Shown: positions 43,400-52,973, numbered from the stretch's first letter. The stretch is DNA of 64,000 nt from Flavobacteriales bacterium UBA2104 (GCA_002331485.1 DCYS01000036.1:63674-127673), one strand, 5' to 3'. Program-made: numbers and translations. The notes: generated from the letters alone by a model not told the origin.

Positions 43400-44178
43400 G
43401 TGTTAAACCTAAAAAACACTTAGGTCAGCACTTTCTCGTTGACAAAAACATTAGCCGAAAGATCGCTGATAGTTTTATCGGTTTTCGAGGTGTAACAAAT
43501 GTATTAGAGATCGGTCCGGGGACAGGTGCGATAACTCAATTCTTTGTTGAGCGAGAAGAGTTGAATTTCCATGTAATTGATCTTGATCTAGAGTCTATTC
43601 GATATCTAGAAGATCACTACCCTCAGTTAGATGAAAAAATTCACGAAGCTGACTTTTTGAAAATGGATTTTACAACTGTTTTTGGAGATGAACCCTTCGC
43701 AGTTGTCGGTAACTTTCCTTACAATATCTCCTCACAGATCTTATTCAAATGCCTGGAAAATCGAAATCAGATCCCTGAGATCATGGGTATGTTCCAAAAG
43801 GAAGTTGCACAGCGAGTTGCAGAGTCACCAGGGTCAAAACAGTATGGAATTCTGAGCGTAATGCTACAGACATATTACGATATTGAATACTGTTTTACAG
43901 TCAGCGAAAATGTATTTAATCCTCCACCAAAGGTAAAATCTGGTGTGATCCGTTGTACGCGAAACCGACGTGACGAGCTCCCAGTTGATGAAAGCCTTTA
44001 CGAAAAGGTTGTAAAATCAACATTCAACCAACGCAGAAAGACAATTCGTAATGGATTAAAGACTATTGTTGATGTTAAAGAGCTTCCAGATCACCCATTT
44101 TTGTCAAAAAGAGCTGAAAAATTAAGCGTCGAAGATTTTATTGAATTGACGCGTTTTGTTTCAGAGCATACCGTATAA
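43396..44178 (+). CDS. rsmA: 16S rRNA dimethyladenosine transferase
   Basis: 260 residues. KKHLGQHFLVDKNISRKIAD at the N-terminus, SAM motif I VLEIGPGTGAIT, and motif IV NFPYNISSQI (Phe instead of Leu in the usual NLPY). The C-terminal helical domain begins FNPPPKVKSGVIRC, and FNQRRKTIRNGLK follows. Dimethylates two adjacent adenosines near the 3' end of 16S rRNA in late 30S assembly (KsgA). Translationally coupled to the DUF4286 gene. Confidence 0.96.
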   Translation: MSVKPKKHLGQHFLVDKNISRKIADSFIGFRGVTNVLEIGPGTGAITQFFVEREELNFHVIDLDLESIRYLEDHYPQLDEKIHEADFLKMDFTTVFGDEPFAVVGNFPYNISSQILFKCLENRNQIPEIMGMFQKEVAQRVAESPGSKQYGILSVMLQTYYDIEYCFTVSENVFNPPPKVKSGVIRCTRNRRDELPVDESLYEKVVKSTFNQRRKTIRNGLKTIVDVKELPDHPFLSKRAEKLSVEDFIELTRFVSEHTV

Positions 44179-44215
44179 AAAACCTCATCACTCGGGCAAT
44201 TGCGTTTTTCTTTCT

Positions 44216-44223
44216 TAAATTTG
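44216..44223 (+). promoter_or_regulatory. -7 promoter element of mgtE
   Basis: TAAATTTG matches TAnnTTTG; it sits 16 bases before the mgtE ATG at 44240, which is preceded by the purine-rich CCGAGG. No TTTG at the -33 spacing is evident. Confidence 0.4.
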
Positions 44224-44239
44224 GCCAAACTTTCCGAGG

Positions 44240-45589
44240 ATGCGGTTCGAGTTAACAAAAGAGTATTTGGATGAAGTGCGAGAATTGATCGCACAGAACA
44301 ATAGTGCTTTTATCGACCAAAAGATCATCCATCTTCACCCAGCGGACGTAGCTGAAATTATTGATGAGCTTGATAATGATGAAGCAAAATTCGTTTTTGC
44401 TCATTTGGACAATGACCTTCAGGGTGATGTTCTGATGGAGCTGGATGATGAAGTCCGTTATCAATTTGTAGAATCATTTGCCACTGAACAACTTGCGAAG
44501 CAACTCGAAAACCTGGACTCCGATGATGCCGTGGATATTTTAGGTGAGCTTGAGGTTGATCGCCAACTTGAAGTGATCGCGGAGATGGAAAGCGAAAATG
44601 CTGAGCAGCTTGTCAAGCTTTTGAACTATGATGAGAATACTGCCGGTGGTCTGATGCAGACCGAGTTCATAAGAGCTAAACTGGACTGGCCTGTGAACCG
44701 CTGTGTTATCGAGTTACGTCGCCAGGCTGAAGAAGTTGAAAAAGTATATACGATCTATGTCGTTGATGAAGAAGATCGACTTGTTGGTTTTCTATCACTC
44801 AAGTCTTTATTATTTGCAAAGGCAAAAACGCAGATCAAAGATATCTTTCAAGATAAGAACATGGTATATGTTACTACGAATGTTGAGGCAGAAGAAGTAG
44901 GTCGAATCATGGAAAAATATGACCTCGTTTCTATACCCGTTTTAAATCTTCAAAAGAAACTTGTTGGACGCATTACTATTGATGATATTGTAGATGTCAT
45001 TCGTGAGGAAGCTGATAAAGACTTCCAGATGGCTTCTGGTATCTCTGAAAATGTGGAGGCTTCAGCAAGTATATGGAGAATGTCTCGCTCAAGATTACCC
45101 TGGTTAATGATTGGAATGTTGGGAGGAATCCTTGGTGCCCAGGTGATCGGAAACTTTGAAGGTCAGATCGGAAAAATACCTGCTTTGGCATTCTTCATCC
45201 CTCTCGTTGCCGCCATGGGAGGAAATGTTGGTGTTCAATCCAGTGCGATAGTTGTTCAGTCAATTGCCAACGGATCTAATCAGTTTAGCAGTATTTGGTC
45301 CAAAGTTAAAAGAGAGGCTGGTCTGGGTTTACTAAATGGTTTGATTTGTGGATCTGTCATTTTTCTGGTAACCTGGCTTTTACAAAGTATGACCTTAGGT
45401 ATTTCGGTTAGTATCGCACTCTTTATAGTAATAGTCTTTGCAGCGATCTTCGGAACACTAATCCCTTTAGTTCTCCATAAATACAAAATTGATCCTGCCG
45501 TTGCAACAGGACCTTTTATTACCACCCTTAATGACGTAGTGGGGCTGTTCATTTACTTCATGGTAGGGATGTTTATTTTCGGGCTTTAA
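44240..45589 (+). CDS. mgtE: Magnesium transporter MgtE
   Basis: 449 residues. The N-terminal superhelical domain (about 1-130, with LHPADVAEIIDELD and DSDDAVDILGEL) is followed by two CBS domains (about 135-255) that sense Mg2+. The membrane domain (about 275-449) has five helices with MGGNVGVQSSAIVVQS, the signature around the ion pore, and DPAVATGPFITTLNDVVG. Channel-like Mg2+ uptake, closed at high internal Mg2+. All expected domains are complete. Confidence 0.95.
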   Translation: MRFELTKEYLDEVRELIAQNNSAFIDQKIIHLHPADVAEIIDELDNDEAKFVFAHLDNDLQGDVLMELDDEVRYQFVESFATEQLAKQLENLDSDDAVDILGELEVDRQLEVIAEMESENAEQLVKLLNYDENTAGGLMQTEFIRAKLDWPVNRCVIELRRQAEEVEKVYTIYVVDEEDRLVGFLSLKSLLFAKAKTQIKDIFQDKNMVYVTTNVEAEEVGRIMEKYDLVSIPVLNLQKKLVGRITIDDIVDVIREEADKDFQMASGISENVEASASIWRMSRSRLPWLMIGMLGGILGAQVIGNFEGQIGKIPALAFFIPLVAAMGGNVGVQSSAIVVQSIANGSNQFSSIWSKVKREAGLGLLNGLICGSVIFLVTWLLQSMTLGISVSIALFIVIVFAAIFGTLIPLVLHKYKIDPAVATGPFITTLNDVVGLFIYFMVGMFIFGL

Positions 45590-45695
45590 CCTAGCAAGTC
45601 AATTAGATTCTTTTCAAACTTGTTTTCGAATCAAAGATTTTTTACCTTCATTTACTGGCATACTATTTGATTACCAGCTTATTAAACTAATAGCT

Positions 45696-46757
45696 ATGAA
45701 AAAACTACTACTTCTACTAACCCTTTTCTCAATTTCTTATTCTTTCGCTACCATAAAAACTACAGTTGCGGATGGAGACTGGTTTGATGCAAATAACTGG
45801 AATCCTGCAGGAGTTCCTGTGAATGAAGACACAGTTATTATTAACCATATTGTTTCTGCTACAGACTTGATCGGTCTTAATACTAATTGGCTTATCATTA
45901 GTACTAATGCAGAAATCATATCCGATACTACTTTTACACTTAATGGTAATTATAAAGGATTTGGAAATATGACTGCAGAATACTTTATTACTGGTGGTGA
46001 TTCATCATTGGTTTACGGTGAAGTTAATGGGGATCATTTTGGAGCTGGAAGTACATATAACATAAACTTTGGATCAATATTGGCTGATACCCTTACGGCT
46101 AATTTATCATTTGAAAACAATGGATTGATAGACGTGAATATCATTTCCACAGGAGGTTCAAACTTTATAAATAAGAGTAATGCAGCTATCAACGTAAGTA
46201 ATTTAATAACACTTGGTTCAACGATCTCCTCAAATGAAGTAGGTGCAACCATCGTTTGTAGCGAATTCGTTACGAACGGAGATTTTACTAATGATGGAGA
46301 TGTAAGCTGCTCTAACTGGACTCACGGAGCCGGAACAGTTACAGGAACAACAGGTCGTTTCTGTGTTAACATGTGTTTCGTAAACAATGCCACAATAAAT
46401 GGTACGGTAGATATCTGCGACGCTTCTCCTGGAAGTATTTGTGATATTGATATGGGAACTATTGCTGGAACAGTTACGAACTGTGCAAATGGGGCCTGTG
46501 GCAATAACGTTGGTATTGAGGAAGAACAATTATCGCTATCGATTTATCCCAATCCTGCGAGTGATAAATTATTTATTGACGGTTTCTCAAGTAATGCAGA
46601 ACTCAAGATCTTCAGTATTACCGGACAGGTTGTCAAAAGCGAAAACATTATCAACGAGAACTTACCAATAGATATTTCTTCTCTGAAACGAGGGACGTAT
46701 TTGGTGCAAGTTGTTGAAGGAACTCAATCAGAAATTCTTAAACTGATCGTAAAATAG
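45696..46757 (+). CDS. T9SS type A sorting domain protein, secreted
   Basis: 353 residues. Signal peptide 1-18, then ADGDWFDANNWNPAGVPVNEDTVIINH, a motif of parallel beta-helix-like secreted proteins with repeated T/N/S-rich strands (about 25-265). A short Cys-containing segment follows, with six cysteines between about 200 and 270. The last 75 residues (SIYPNPASDKLFIDGF ... GTYLVQVVEG) are a type A T9SS sorting domain. Probably a surface or extracellular protein; no enzyme motif. Confidence 0.82.
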   Translation: MKKLLLLLTLFSISYSFATIKTTVADGDWFDANNWNPAGVPVNEDTVIINHIVSATDLIGLNTNWLIISTNAEIISDTTFTLNGNYKGFGNMTAEYFITGGDSSLVYGEVNGDHFGAGSTYNINFGSILADTLTANLSFENNGLIDVNIISTGGSNFINKSNAAINVSNLITLGSTISSNEVGATIVCSEFVTNGDFTNDGDVSCSNWTHGAGTVTGTTGRFCVNMCFVNNATINGTVDICDASPGSICDIDMGTIAGTVTNCANGACGNNVGIEEEQLSLSIYPNPASDKLFIDGFSSNAELKIFSITGQVVKSENIINENLPIDISSLKRGTYLVQVVEGTQSEILKLIVK

Positions 46758-46836
46758 TCGAAAGCTAATTGACAAAAGTAAGGTTGGATAATTCACTGTG
46801 AGCATGTAGGTCATTAAAAAGACTATTTTCGCGGGA

Positions 46837-48051
46837 GTGAGCAGCCTTGGAAAATATCTAAAGCGTAACCAATACTTACTGGGATTTGGTTTTCTATTAA
46901 CCTTCTTATCGAGTTTCGGTCAAACGTTTTTGATCTCTCTATATGTTCCGTATATCCAGGAAGCTTTTGAGATCAGTGATAGCCTTTTCAGTTCGATCTA
47001 CGGAGGAGCAACTATTGCAAGTGCTTTTACTATTACCTGGGCTGGTCGATTCATTGATAAAATTAGATTAACCCGGTTTACGATAATAGTCATGATCGGT
47101 TTGGTCTTCTTCATGGGACTATTATCCATGTCCTACTTTCTTCCTCTATTGTTTATTTCGATCTATGGATTAAGGCTATTCGGGCAAGGTTTACTTTCAC
47201 ATACAGCCATTACAAGTATGGCTCGTTTTTTTGATGATGAACGTGGGAAGTCGATTAGCCTTGCGAATTTAGGTCATCCATTTGGTGAAGCTATATTGCC
47301 TATAATTCTCGTTTCACTCATGGCGTTTCTTGGATGGAGATATACATTGGTGACAACGTTAAGTTTTGTAATTGTCTGCATCCCTTTGGCTATTTATTTA
47401 TTGCGTAAGAACGTCAACTTTACTCAATTGCGAAAATATATTCCTGCACCTTTTTCAAAAGAAGAGGAAAAACAATCAAGGCCATGGGAGGTAATGAAAA
47501 CACCTGCATTCTGGGTGATAATGCCAAGTAGTTTGGCAGCAGCAAGCATAGGAACAGGGTTTTTACTTTTTAAACTAAAATTAGGGCTGGCCAATAACTG
47601 GACACCTACTTTTATTGCCGCAGGATTTACAGCATATGCCATTGGTAACGCACTAAGTAATCTCTTTGCTGGATTTCTTGCTGATCGGTTTTCAGGAAGA
47701 TCACTTTTTCCAATATACTTACTCCCTGCTTGTTTAGGTTTTTTGGCGTTAATGTTTTTTACAGATCCGTGGGTCTATATAGCTCTTGTTGCTGGAATAG
47801 GTATCACAAATGGGTTTGGTAGTACAGTCAAAAATGTTGCTCTTGCCGAATTATTTGGTATTCGAATTATAGGATCTGTTCGAAGTTTGTTTACTACGGT
47901 TATGGTGTTTTCAACTGCATTAGGACCGCTAGCTTTTGGAATTCTACTTGATTATGGTTTTGACTTTAGTGATATCGCCATGTTCTCGCTCATTTTCTAT
48001 GGAGCCTGTACGTTAAATGCATTGCGAATATTAAAGTTCAAGATAGTTTAA
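46837..48051 (+). CDS. Major facilitator superfamily transporter
   Basis: 404 residues from a GTG start. About twelve membrane helices with the MFS loop 2-3 signature (WAGRFIDKIRLTRF) after helix 2 and a long central cytoplasmic loop (about 200-225). YSLYVPYIQ- and FLADRFSGRS-like segments fit the general MFS fold, but I cannot name a substrate. It ends 4 bases into the convergent YwqK-repeat gene. No regulator adjoins it. Confidence 0.85.
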   Translation: MSSLGKYLKRNQYLLGFGFLLTFLSSFGQTFLISLYVPYIQEAFEISDSLFSSIYGGATIASAFTITWAGRFIDKIRLTRFTIIVMIGLVFFMGLLSMSYFLPLLFISIYGLRLFGQGLLSHTAITSMARFFDDERGKSISLANLGHPFGEAILPIILVSLMAFLGWRYTLVTTLSFVIVCIPLAIYLLRKNVNFTQLRKYIPAPFSKEEEKQSRPWEVMKTPAFWVIMPSSLAAASIGTGFLLFKLKLGLANNWTPTFIAAGFTAYAIGNALSNLFAGFLADRFSGRSLFPIYLLPACLGFLALMFFTDPWVYIALVAGIGITNGFGSTVKNVALAELFGIRIIGSVRSLFTTVMVFSTALGPLAFGILLDYGFDFSDIAMFSLIFYGACTLNALRILKFKIV

Positions 48052-49769
48052 CGTCCACCAGGGGAAAATGATGTCCCTGAATTGGTTCCCTCTATCACGC
48101 GAATACCATTCTCGTATTTTTCCTCCTTTATCAATTCTCCTTTTTCATTATACACCTTAACCATTCCATGTTGTTTCCCATCCTTGTAATTGACAACCGA
48201 GATGAGTTGATTTCCTTTGAAGGAATACATTTCCATCGGACCATGCAGTTTACCATTCTTATAGTTTGATATAACGGCTGGCAATTCACCTCCTGGATGA
48301 TAGGCGATCCATTCACCATGTTTCTCGTCATTCTTGTATTTTCCAGCTAACGTCTTTTTATAATCCCTGTCCGAATATGAAATAAACTCACCATGCTTAA
48401 CCGAAACGCGCTGAACACGGTCTTTCATTGGTCCGTATTTCCTCTTAGACTCTGACTTTATGATCTTGAAATTCTCAACATCTTTGAGCATACCATTATC
48501 AAAATAGATCTTCCACTCATCTGTTTTAAGACCTAGATCATAGGAGCCTTCGTTTAACTTAACACCTGATTTATAGTACGATGTCCAATTTCCATCTAAT
48601 TCTCCATTGGTAAAATTTGCAATATTCTTTAATTGCCCATTTTCCCAATAGTTCTTCCATTCTCCTTCTTCCTTATCATTTTTATAATCACCTTCCATCA
48701 AGAGATTTCCATTCTCATACCATGTTTTCCAAGTACCATTTTTCTTATCTGCCTTAAAAGTTCCAGTCTTGAACTTCGAACCGTCTTTATAGAAGTATTT
48801 CCAAGTGCCGTCTTTAAGGCCTTCCTTGTATTCAGCTTTGTAAGAAAGTTCTCCCGTTGGGTAATTGTAAGTCCATTTTCCATGCTGCAAACCTTTTTTA
48901 AAGTTTCCTTGCATATCTATTTTCCCCGAATTCGTGTACCAAGTCCATTGACCAGACTTTTCACCATCAATAAAGTTCCCTCTAACGTTCAGTTCTCCAT
49001 TATCATAGAAATACTTGTATGAGCCGTTAAGTTTACCATTTTCATAATGAGATATTTTTTCAAGATCTCCTGTGTAATAATAATAGCGCCACTCTCCGTG
49101 TGGTTGGTTTTCACGAAACTCCCCCTTCATGAGGTAATATCCATATATAGAAGCCTCTTCAAATGGTCCATGTTTTAGACCATCCTTATAATTGTACCAG
49201 GATTTTAGAGCCCCATTTGTATAATAATCCGCCATTTCACCATTACCGTCTGTAACGGTTTGAGTATGTGCAGTATCAGCAGCATAAAACTGCCATACAT
49301 ATGATACTGAATCTACTATCTCTTCAACTAGTTTTAGAGCTCCATCACGATAAAAATATCTCCACTCACCAGTAGGGTTTCCTTCATGATAATAACCGAC
49401 TTCTGCTGTGTCACCTGTCACATAATATTTTTGATAAATTGAATCCTGAACACCTTTTTCAAAATAACCTACATCTTTCAACTGACCGTTCGTGAAATAC
49501 GTTTTAACTTCTCCTTGAAGATCATTTTTATAGTAACTCCTCTCTTCGACTAAGGTGCCTTCTCTATCATAGAATTTCCATTTTCCATGTCTCAATGTAG
49601 TTTCCCCTAGTTCATCAACATAGTAATACCCTTCACTTTCAACCATTGTCTTATTAATAGGATCGTAATAGAAATATTGACGCTTAGATAAATTCTCTCT
49701 TTTTATCTCTTGAGCAAAAGTGATAAGTGAGAAAAACAGAATTGGAATTAATAGGATCAATTTATTCAT
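48048..49769 (-). CDS. YwqK-repeat (MORN-like) secreted protein
   Basis: 573 residues with a signal peptide (1-19). Nearly the whole mature protein consists of repeats of about 20-24 residues of the form G-x-W-x-x-Y-x-x-x-G-x-L-x-x-x-G-x-Y-x-x-G-x-x-x-G (e.g. HGEWRYYYYTGDLEKISHYENGK), roughly twenty copies. These MORN/YwqK repeats form elongated beta sheets. The family name 'antitoxin component YwqK' comes from a Bacillus pair; here there is no adjacent toxin, so that label should not be carried over. Possibly a cell-surface scaffold. Confidence 0.85.
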   Translation of the reverse strand: MNKLILLIPILFFSLITFAQEIKRENLSKRQYFYYDPINKTMVESEGYYYVDELGETTLRHGKWKFYDREGTLVEERSYYKNDLQGEVKTYFTNGQLKDVGYFEKGVQDSIYQKYYVTGDTAEVGYYHEGNPTGEWRYFYRDGALKLVEEIVDSVSYVWQFYAADTAHTQTVTDGNGEMADYYTNGALKSWYNYKDGLKHGPFEEASIYGYYLMKGEFRENQPHGEWRYYYYTGDLEKISHYENGKLNGSYKYFYDNGELNVRGNFIDGEKSGQWTWYTNSGKIDMQGNFKKGLQHGKWTYNYPTGELSYKAEYKEGLKDGTWKYFYKDGSKFKTGTFKADKKNGTWKTWYENGNLLMEGDYKNDKEEGEWKNYWENGQLKNIANFTNGELDGNWTSYYKSGVKLNEGSYDLGLKTDEWKIYFDNGMLKDVENFKIIKSESKRKYGPMKDRVQRVSVKHGEFISYSDRDYKKTLAGKYKNDEKHGEWIAYHPGGELPAVISNYKNGKLHGPMEMYSFKGNQLISVVNYKDGKQHGMVKVYNEKGELIKEEKYENGIRVIEGTNSGTSFSPGGR

Positions 49770-49825
49770 TGAGTACTTGATTTACTTAAGCTAATAACGA
49801 TTCTTATCTCTAATAGTTACGTTAT

Positions 49826-50476
49826 CTAGCGCATCCATATGATGATGCTATTAATGACTAGAAATATTCCGAAGATCATTAGAATAGCACCTGTGATTTG
49901 ATTCAATGATCTAAGCAGGTTAGTGGTTATGAAAGGTCTCAATCTTTTCGCGCCAATGATCTTTAGAACGTCGATCGAGAAAAATGTAATAAGAATAACT
50001 GCGATAAAAAAGAACATATCCCAACCGGTGAAGACCGTTTCCGCTCCTGACTGTCCTAGGGCCATGACTGAAAACCAATAGAACACAACCAGTGGATTTG
50101 CCAAATTTAGAAGAAGTCCTTTTACGAACAACATCCAGTAATGACCAGCAAAAGATTTTCCATTGGGCTTAATGCCCATCTGCATAGACTTCACTTTTTT
50201 GAAGTAAGTGATCAAACCGTATGCAATGAATAATCCTCCCCCGATCATTCGAATCATTGCATTATCTGCTCCTGTAGAAAGATCTTCTACTTGCTGGAAA
50301 AAAACATAGGCAACAACAATGTAGATAACATCGCTGAAAAGAACACCTGCATCAAATGCTAAAGCAGAACGTATACCTCTTCGTATACTAGTTTCTAGCA
50401 ATAAAAAGAAGGCCGGACCAAGCATTACACTTAGTACAAGTCCTGTTACTACCCCTTTAATGATTAATTCGAGCAC
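49826..50476 (-). CDS. LysE/RhtB family translocator
   Basis: 216 residues, six predicted membrane helices. The N-terminal motif GLVLSVMLGPAFFLLLETSIRRGIRSALAFDAG matches the G-P-x(n)-G signature of LysE exporters, which export amino acids with proton motive force. The tail KIIGAKRLRPF and a last hydrophobic helix are typical. Substrate not readable. Distinct transcript from the YwqK gene, with a 56-base gap between. Confidence 0.87.
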   Translation of the reverse strand: MLELIIKGVVTGLVLSVMLGPAFFLLLETSIRRGIRSALAFDAGVLFSDVIYIVVAYVFFQQVEDLSTGADNAMIRMIGGGLFIAYGLITYFKKVKSMQMGIKPNGKSFAGHYWMLFVKGLLLNLANPLVVFYWFSVMALGQSGAETVFTGWDMFFFIAVILITFFSIDVLKIIGAKRLRPFITTNLLRSLNQITGAILMIFGIFLVINSIIIWMR

Positions 50477-50574
50477 AATTGTTAGTCTATTCCTACAAAT
50501 TTAACAATTGTACTAAATTGTACGTTGTATTGAGAAATGAAGTTTGTCAGTTCTTTGAAAGAAATAGAATTTCA

Positions 50575-52371
50575 CTAATCATTTAGCTTGAGAACAGCTA
50601 AAAAGGCTTCTTGAGGCACTTCAACTTTACCTACCTGACGCATACGTTTCTTTCCTTGTTTCTGCTTCTCAAGTAATTTTCGCTTTCGAGAAATATCACC
50701 ACCATAACATTTTGCAGTAACGTCCTTACGTAAAGCCTTGATCGTCTCACGAGCGATGATCTTAGCCCCAATTGCTGCTTGTACCGGAATCTCGAACTGT
50801 TGTCGTGGAATAAGCTCCTTCAATTTGTTACAGATCTTTTTACCCAGATCAAAAGAATTTGAACGGTGAACTAATGCAGACAACGCATCAACCTGTTCAT
50901 GATTCAGCAGAACATCCATCTTAACCAGATCTGATTTTTGATAGCCGATTGGAAAATAATCGAAAGAAGCATAACCTCTGGAAACAGACTTCAATCGATC
51001 ATAAAAATCAAATACGATCTCTGCCATTGGCATGTGGAATGTGATTTCAACTCTGTCTTGAGTCAAATAAACTTGGTTTTGAAGCTCGCCTCGTTTTTCA
51101 ATACAAAGGTTCATTACTTGTCCAACGTAATCAGATTTCGTTATAACCTGTGCTTTGATGTATGGTTCTTCAATAAACTCTACTCCTGCAGGATCAGGTA
51201 GTTCTGACGGATTATTAACGATAATTCGTTCCTCAGGATTTTTTTTCATATAACAGAAATACGATACGTTGGGAACCGTCGTAATAACTGTCATATTAAA
51301 CTCTCGTTCAAGTCTTTCCTGAATGATCTCCATATGAAGCATTCCCAGAAAACCACATCTAAAACCAAACCCTAGTGCAGCGGAAGATTCCGGTTCGAAG
51401 ACCAAGGACGAATCATTCAACTGCAATTTTTCCATAGAGTATCTCAACTCCTCAAAATCGTCAGTGTCAACTGGATAAATTCCCGCGAATACCATCGGTT
51501 TAACATCTTCAAAACCTTTGATCGCTTCTTTACAAGGATCTTCAAGTAATGTAATTGTTTCCCCTACTTTTACTTCTTTTGCCTGCTTTATTCCAGAAAT
51601 GATATAACCTACATCTCCAGCTGAAACTTTATTTTTAGGAACTGGCTCCATCTTTAAAATACCAATTTCATCAGCATCATAGGATTTCCCAGTATTTACG
51701 AATTTAACCTTGTCTCCTTTTCGTATAGTTCCATTCATTACCCTGTAATAGGCAATAATACCTCGAAATGGATTGAACACTGAGTCAAAGATCATCGCTT
51801 GAAGGGGAGCTTTTTCATCTCCTTCTGGAGCAGGTATTCTATTGATAACAGCGTCAAGTATTTTCTCTACACCTAATCCTGTTTTTCCAGAAGCTGGGAT
51901 AACATCATTTGGATCGCATCCGATCAGATCAACAATTTGATCTGTTACCTCCTCAGGCTCTGCTCCTGGTAGATCCATCTTATTTAAGATAGGAATGATC
52001 TCCAGGTCATGCTCTAGAGCTAAATACAGGTTTGAAATGGTTTGTGCTTCAATACCCTGTGATGCATCTACAATTAACAAAGCACCCTCACAAGCCGCTA
52101 TAGATCGAGAAACTTCATATGAAAAATCAACGTGTCCTGGAGTGTCGATCAAGTTCAATACATAGTCCTCTCCATTATGATTATAATCCATTTGAATAGC
52201 ATGACTCTTGATTGTGATACCACGCTCCCTTTCAAGATCCATGTCATCTAATGCCTGCTCTTGCATGTCGCGGTCAGAAATCGTTCCAGTCGTCTGCAGT
52301 AAACGATCTGCTAATGTACTTTTTCCGTGATCAATGTGAGCTATGATGCAAAAGTTTCGAATATTCTTCAT
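50575..52371 (-). CDS. lepA: Elongation factor 4 (LepA)
   Basis: 598 residues, the standard length. The G domain has IAHIDHGKSTLADRLL (P-loop), DDMDLERERGITIKS (switch I), DTPGHVDF and ILNKMDLPGA. Domains II, III and V follow, and the LepA C-terminal domain ends SRKRKLLEKQKQGKKRMRQVGKVEVPQEAF, basic for tRNA/ribosome contact. A GTPase affecting ribosome assembly or back-translocation. Complete; the promoter region upstream (on the minus strand) is the repeat-rich interval. Confidence 0.97.
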   Translation of the reverse strand: MKNIRNFCIIAHIDHGKSTLADRLLQTTGTISDRDMQEQALDDMDLERERGITIKSHAIQMDYNHNGEDYVLNLIDTPGHVDFSYEVSRSIAACEGALLIVDASQGIEAQTISNLYLALEHDLEIIPILNKMDLPGAEPEEVTDQIVDLIGCDPNDVIPASGKTGLGVEKILDAVINRIPAPEGDEKAPLQAMIFDSVFNPFRGIIAYYRVMNGTIRKGDKVKFVNTGKSYDADEIGILKMEPVPKNKVSAGDVGYIISGIKQAKEVKVGETITLLEDPCKEAIKGFEDVKPMVFAGIYPVDTDDFEELRYSMEKLQLNDSSLVFEPESSAALGFGFRCGFLGMLHMEIIQERLEREFNMTVITTVPNVSYFCYMKKNPEERIIVNNPSELPDPAGVEFIEEPYIKAQVITKSDYVGQVMNLCIEKRGELQNQVYLTQDRVEITFHMPMAEIVFDFYDRLKSVSRGYASFDYFPIGYQKSDLVKMDVLLNHEQVDALSALVHRSNSFDLGKKICNKLKELIPRQQFEIPVQAAIGAKIIARETIKALRKDVTAKCYGGDISRKRKLLEKQKQGKKRMRQVGKVEVPQEAFLAVLKLND

Positions 52372-52496
52372 GAAAATAATTTGTTAACTGGAGATTGACA
52401 TGCGCAGCCAAAATCACTGCGAATTTAAGGGAAATTAGTTACTTTTCCATTGATTCTTAAAGGAGATTATATCTTATTTCGCATCAAGGACTATAA

Positions 52497-52562
52497 TAGA
52501 AAAAGAGGAGTCAACGGGCGTCAACTCCTCTTCTCAAACACTACTACTTATGAAACCTAACT
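52497..52562 (-). ncRNA. Repeated unit 1: conserved element plus hairpin, candidate small RNA
   Basis: The 24-base element spans 52538-52561; five bases away lies a hairpin with stem AAGAGGAGT (52503-52511) pairing to 52524-52532 and the loop core CGGGCG (52515-52520). On the minus strand the hairpin is followed by TTTTTCT, a terminator-like tail. The stem differs from the other units by paired changes. The direction of transcription is inferred from the T tract. Confidence 0.5.
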
Positions 52563-52707
52563 TTAAATATTTTTCCAATTATTGTGCCAATTTAAAAAGC
52601 GGAAAGAAAATCAACTCTCCGCTTTCTAAATAAAATAAACCGTTTACCATAAAAACCAATTGCTTAAATAACACGGATAAATTAATATTGTTCAACGAAA
52701 AAATAAA

Positions 52708-52770
52708 TAAACGAAAAGAGGAGGCGGGCGCCTCCTCTTTTGTTCACACTACTACTTATGAAACCTAACT
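52708..52770 (-). ncRNA. Repeated unit 2: conserved element plus perfect hairpin, candidate small RNA
   Basis: Element at 52746-52769, four bases from a nearly perfect 28-base palindrome (52714-52741; stem of 13 pairs, loop core CGGGCG at 52725-52730). The minus-strand 3' side ends TTTTCGTTTATTT. A second copy of the AAGTAGTAGT part of the element lies directly upstream on the minus strand (within 52768-52780). Confidence 0.5.
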
Positions 52771-52849
52771 ACTACTTGTTACCTATATAAACTCGAAATA
52801 TCTTGATTTGTTACACGGTCAAACAAAAAAAATGTTAATCCTTTTTTAA

Positions 52850-52917
52850 AAAATGAAAAGAGGAGAGAACGGGCGTCCTCTCCTCTTTAACTAACACTAC
52901 TACTTATGAAACCTAAC
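52850..52917 (-). ncRNA. Repeated unit 3: conserved element plus hairpin, candidate small RNA
   Basis: Element at 52894-52917, five bases from the hairpin 52857-52888 (11-base stem, loop core CGGGCG at 52870-52875). Read on the minus strand, the stem is followed by TTTTCATTTTTT. Nearest unit to the T9SS gene terminator. Confidence 0.5.
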
Positions 52918-52973
52918 ACTGTAATAACACAGCAATTTCAATAATGTTGTAATGGACATGTAAATAAATGTTA

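Noticed and set aside
45596..45640. Terminator after mgtE
   Set aside because: CAAGT...ACTTG is a weak 5-base stem with an 18-base loop; not enough to call.
48633..49022. 129-residue open frame antisense to the YwqK-repeat gene
   Set aside because: It mirrors the repetitive codons of the gene on the other strand and has no start context or family; the same applies to similar open frames opposite the propeller proteases, the T9SS gene and aspS.
52538..52917. CRISPR-like array from the identical 24-base elements
   Set aside because: Only three copies, with unequal spacing (208 and 148 bases), each tied to its own hairpin; no cas genes nearby. A structured-RNA or regulatory unit fits better.
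52551..52953. Micro-ORFs starting MKPN on the plus strand
   Set aside because: Three ATGAAACC starts lie in the repeated elements, but the peptides (27, 10 and 12 residues) share only the four residues given by the repeat and diverge after it, so conservation is at the DNA/RNA level.
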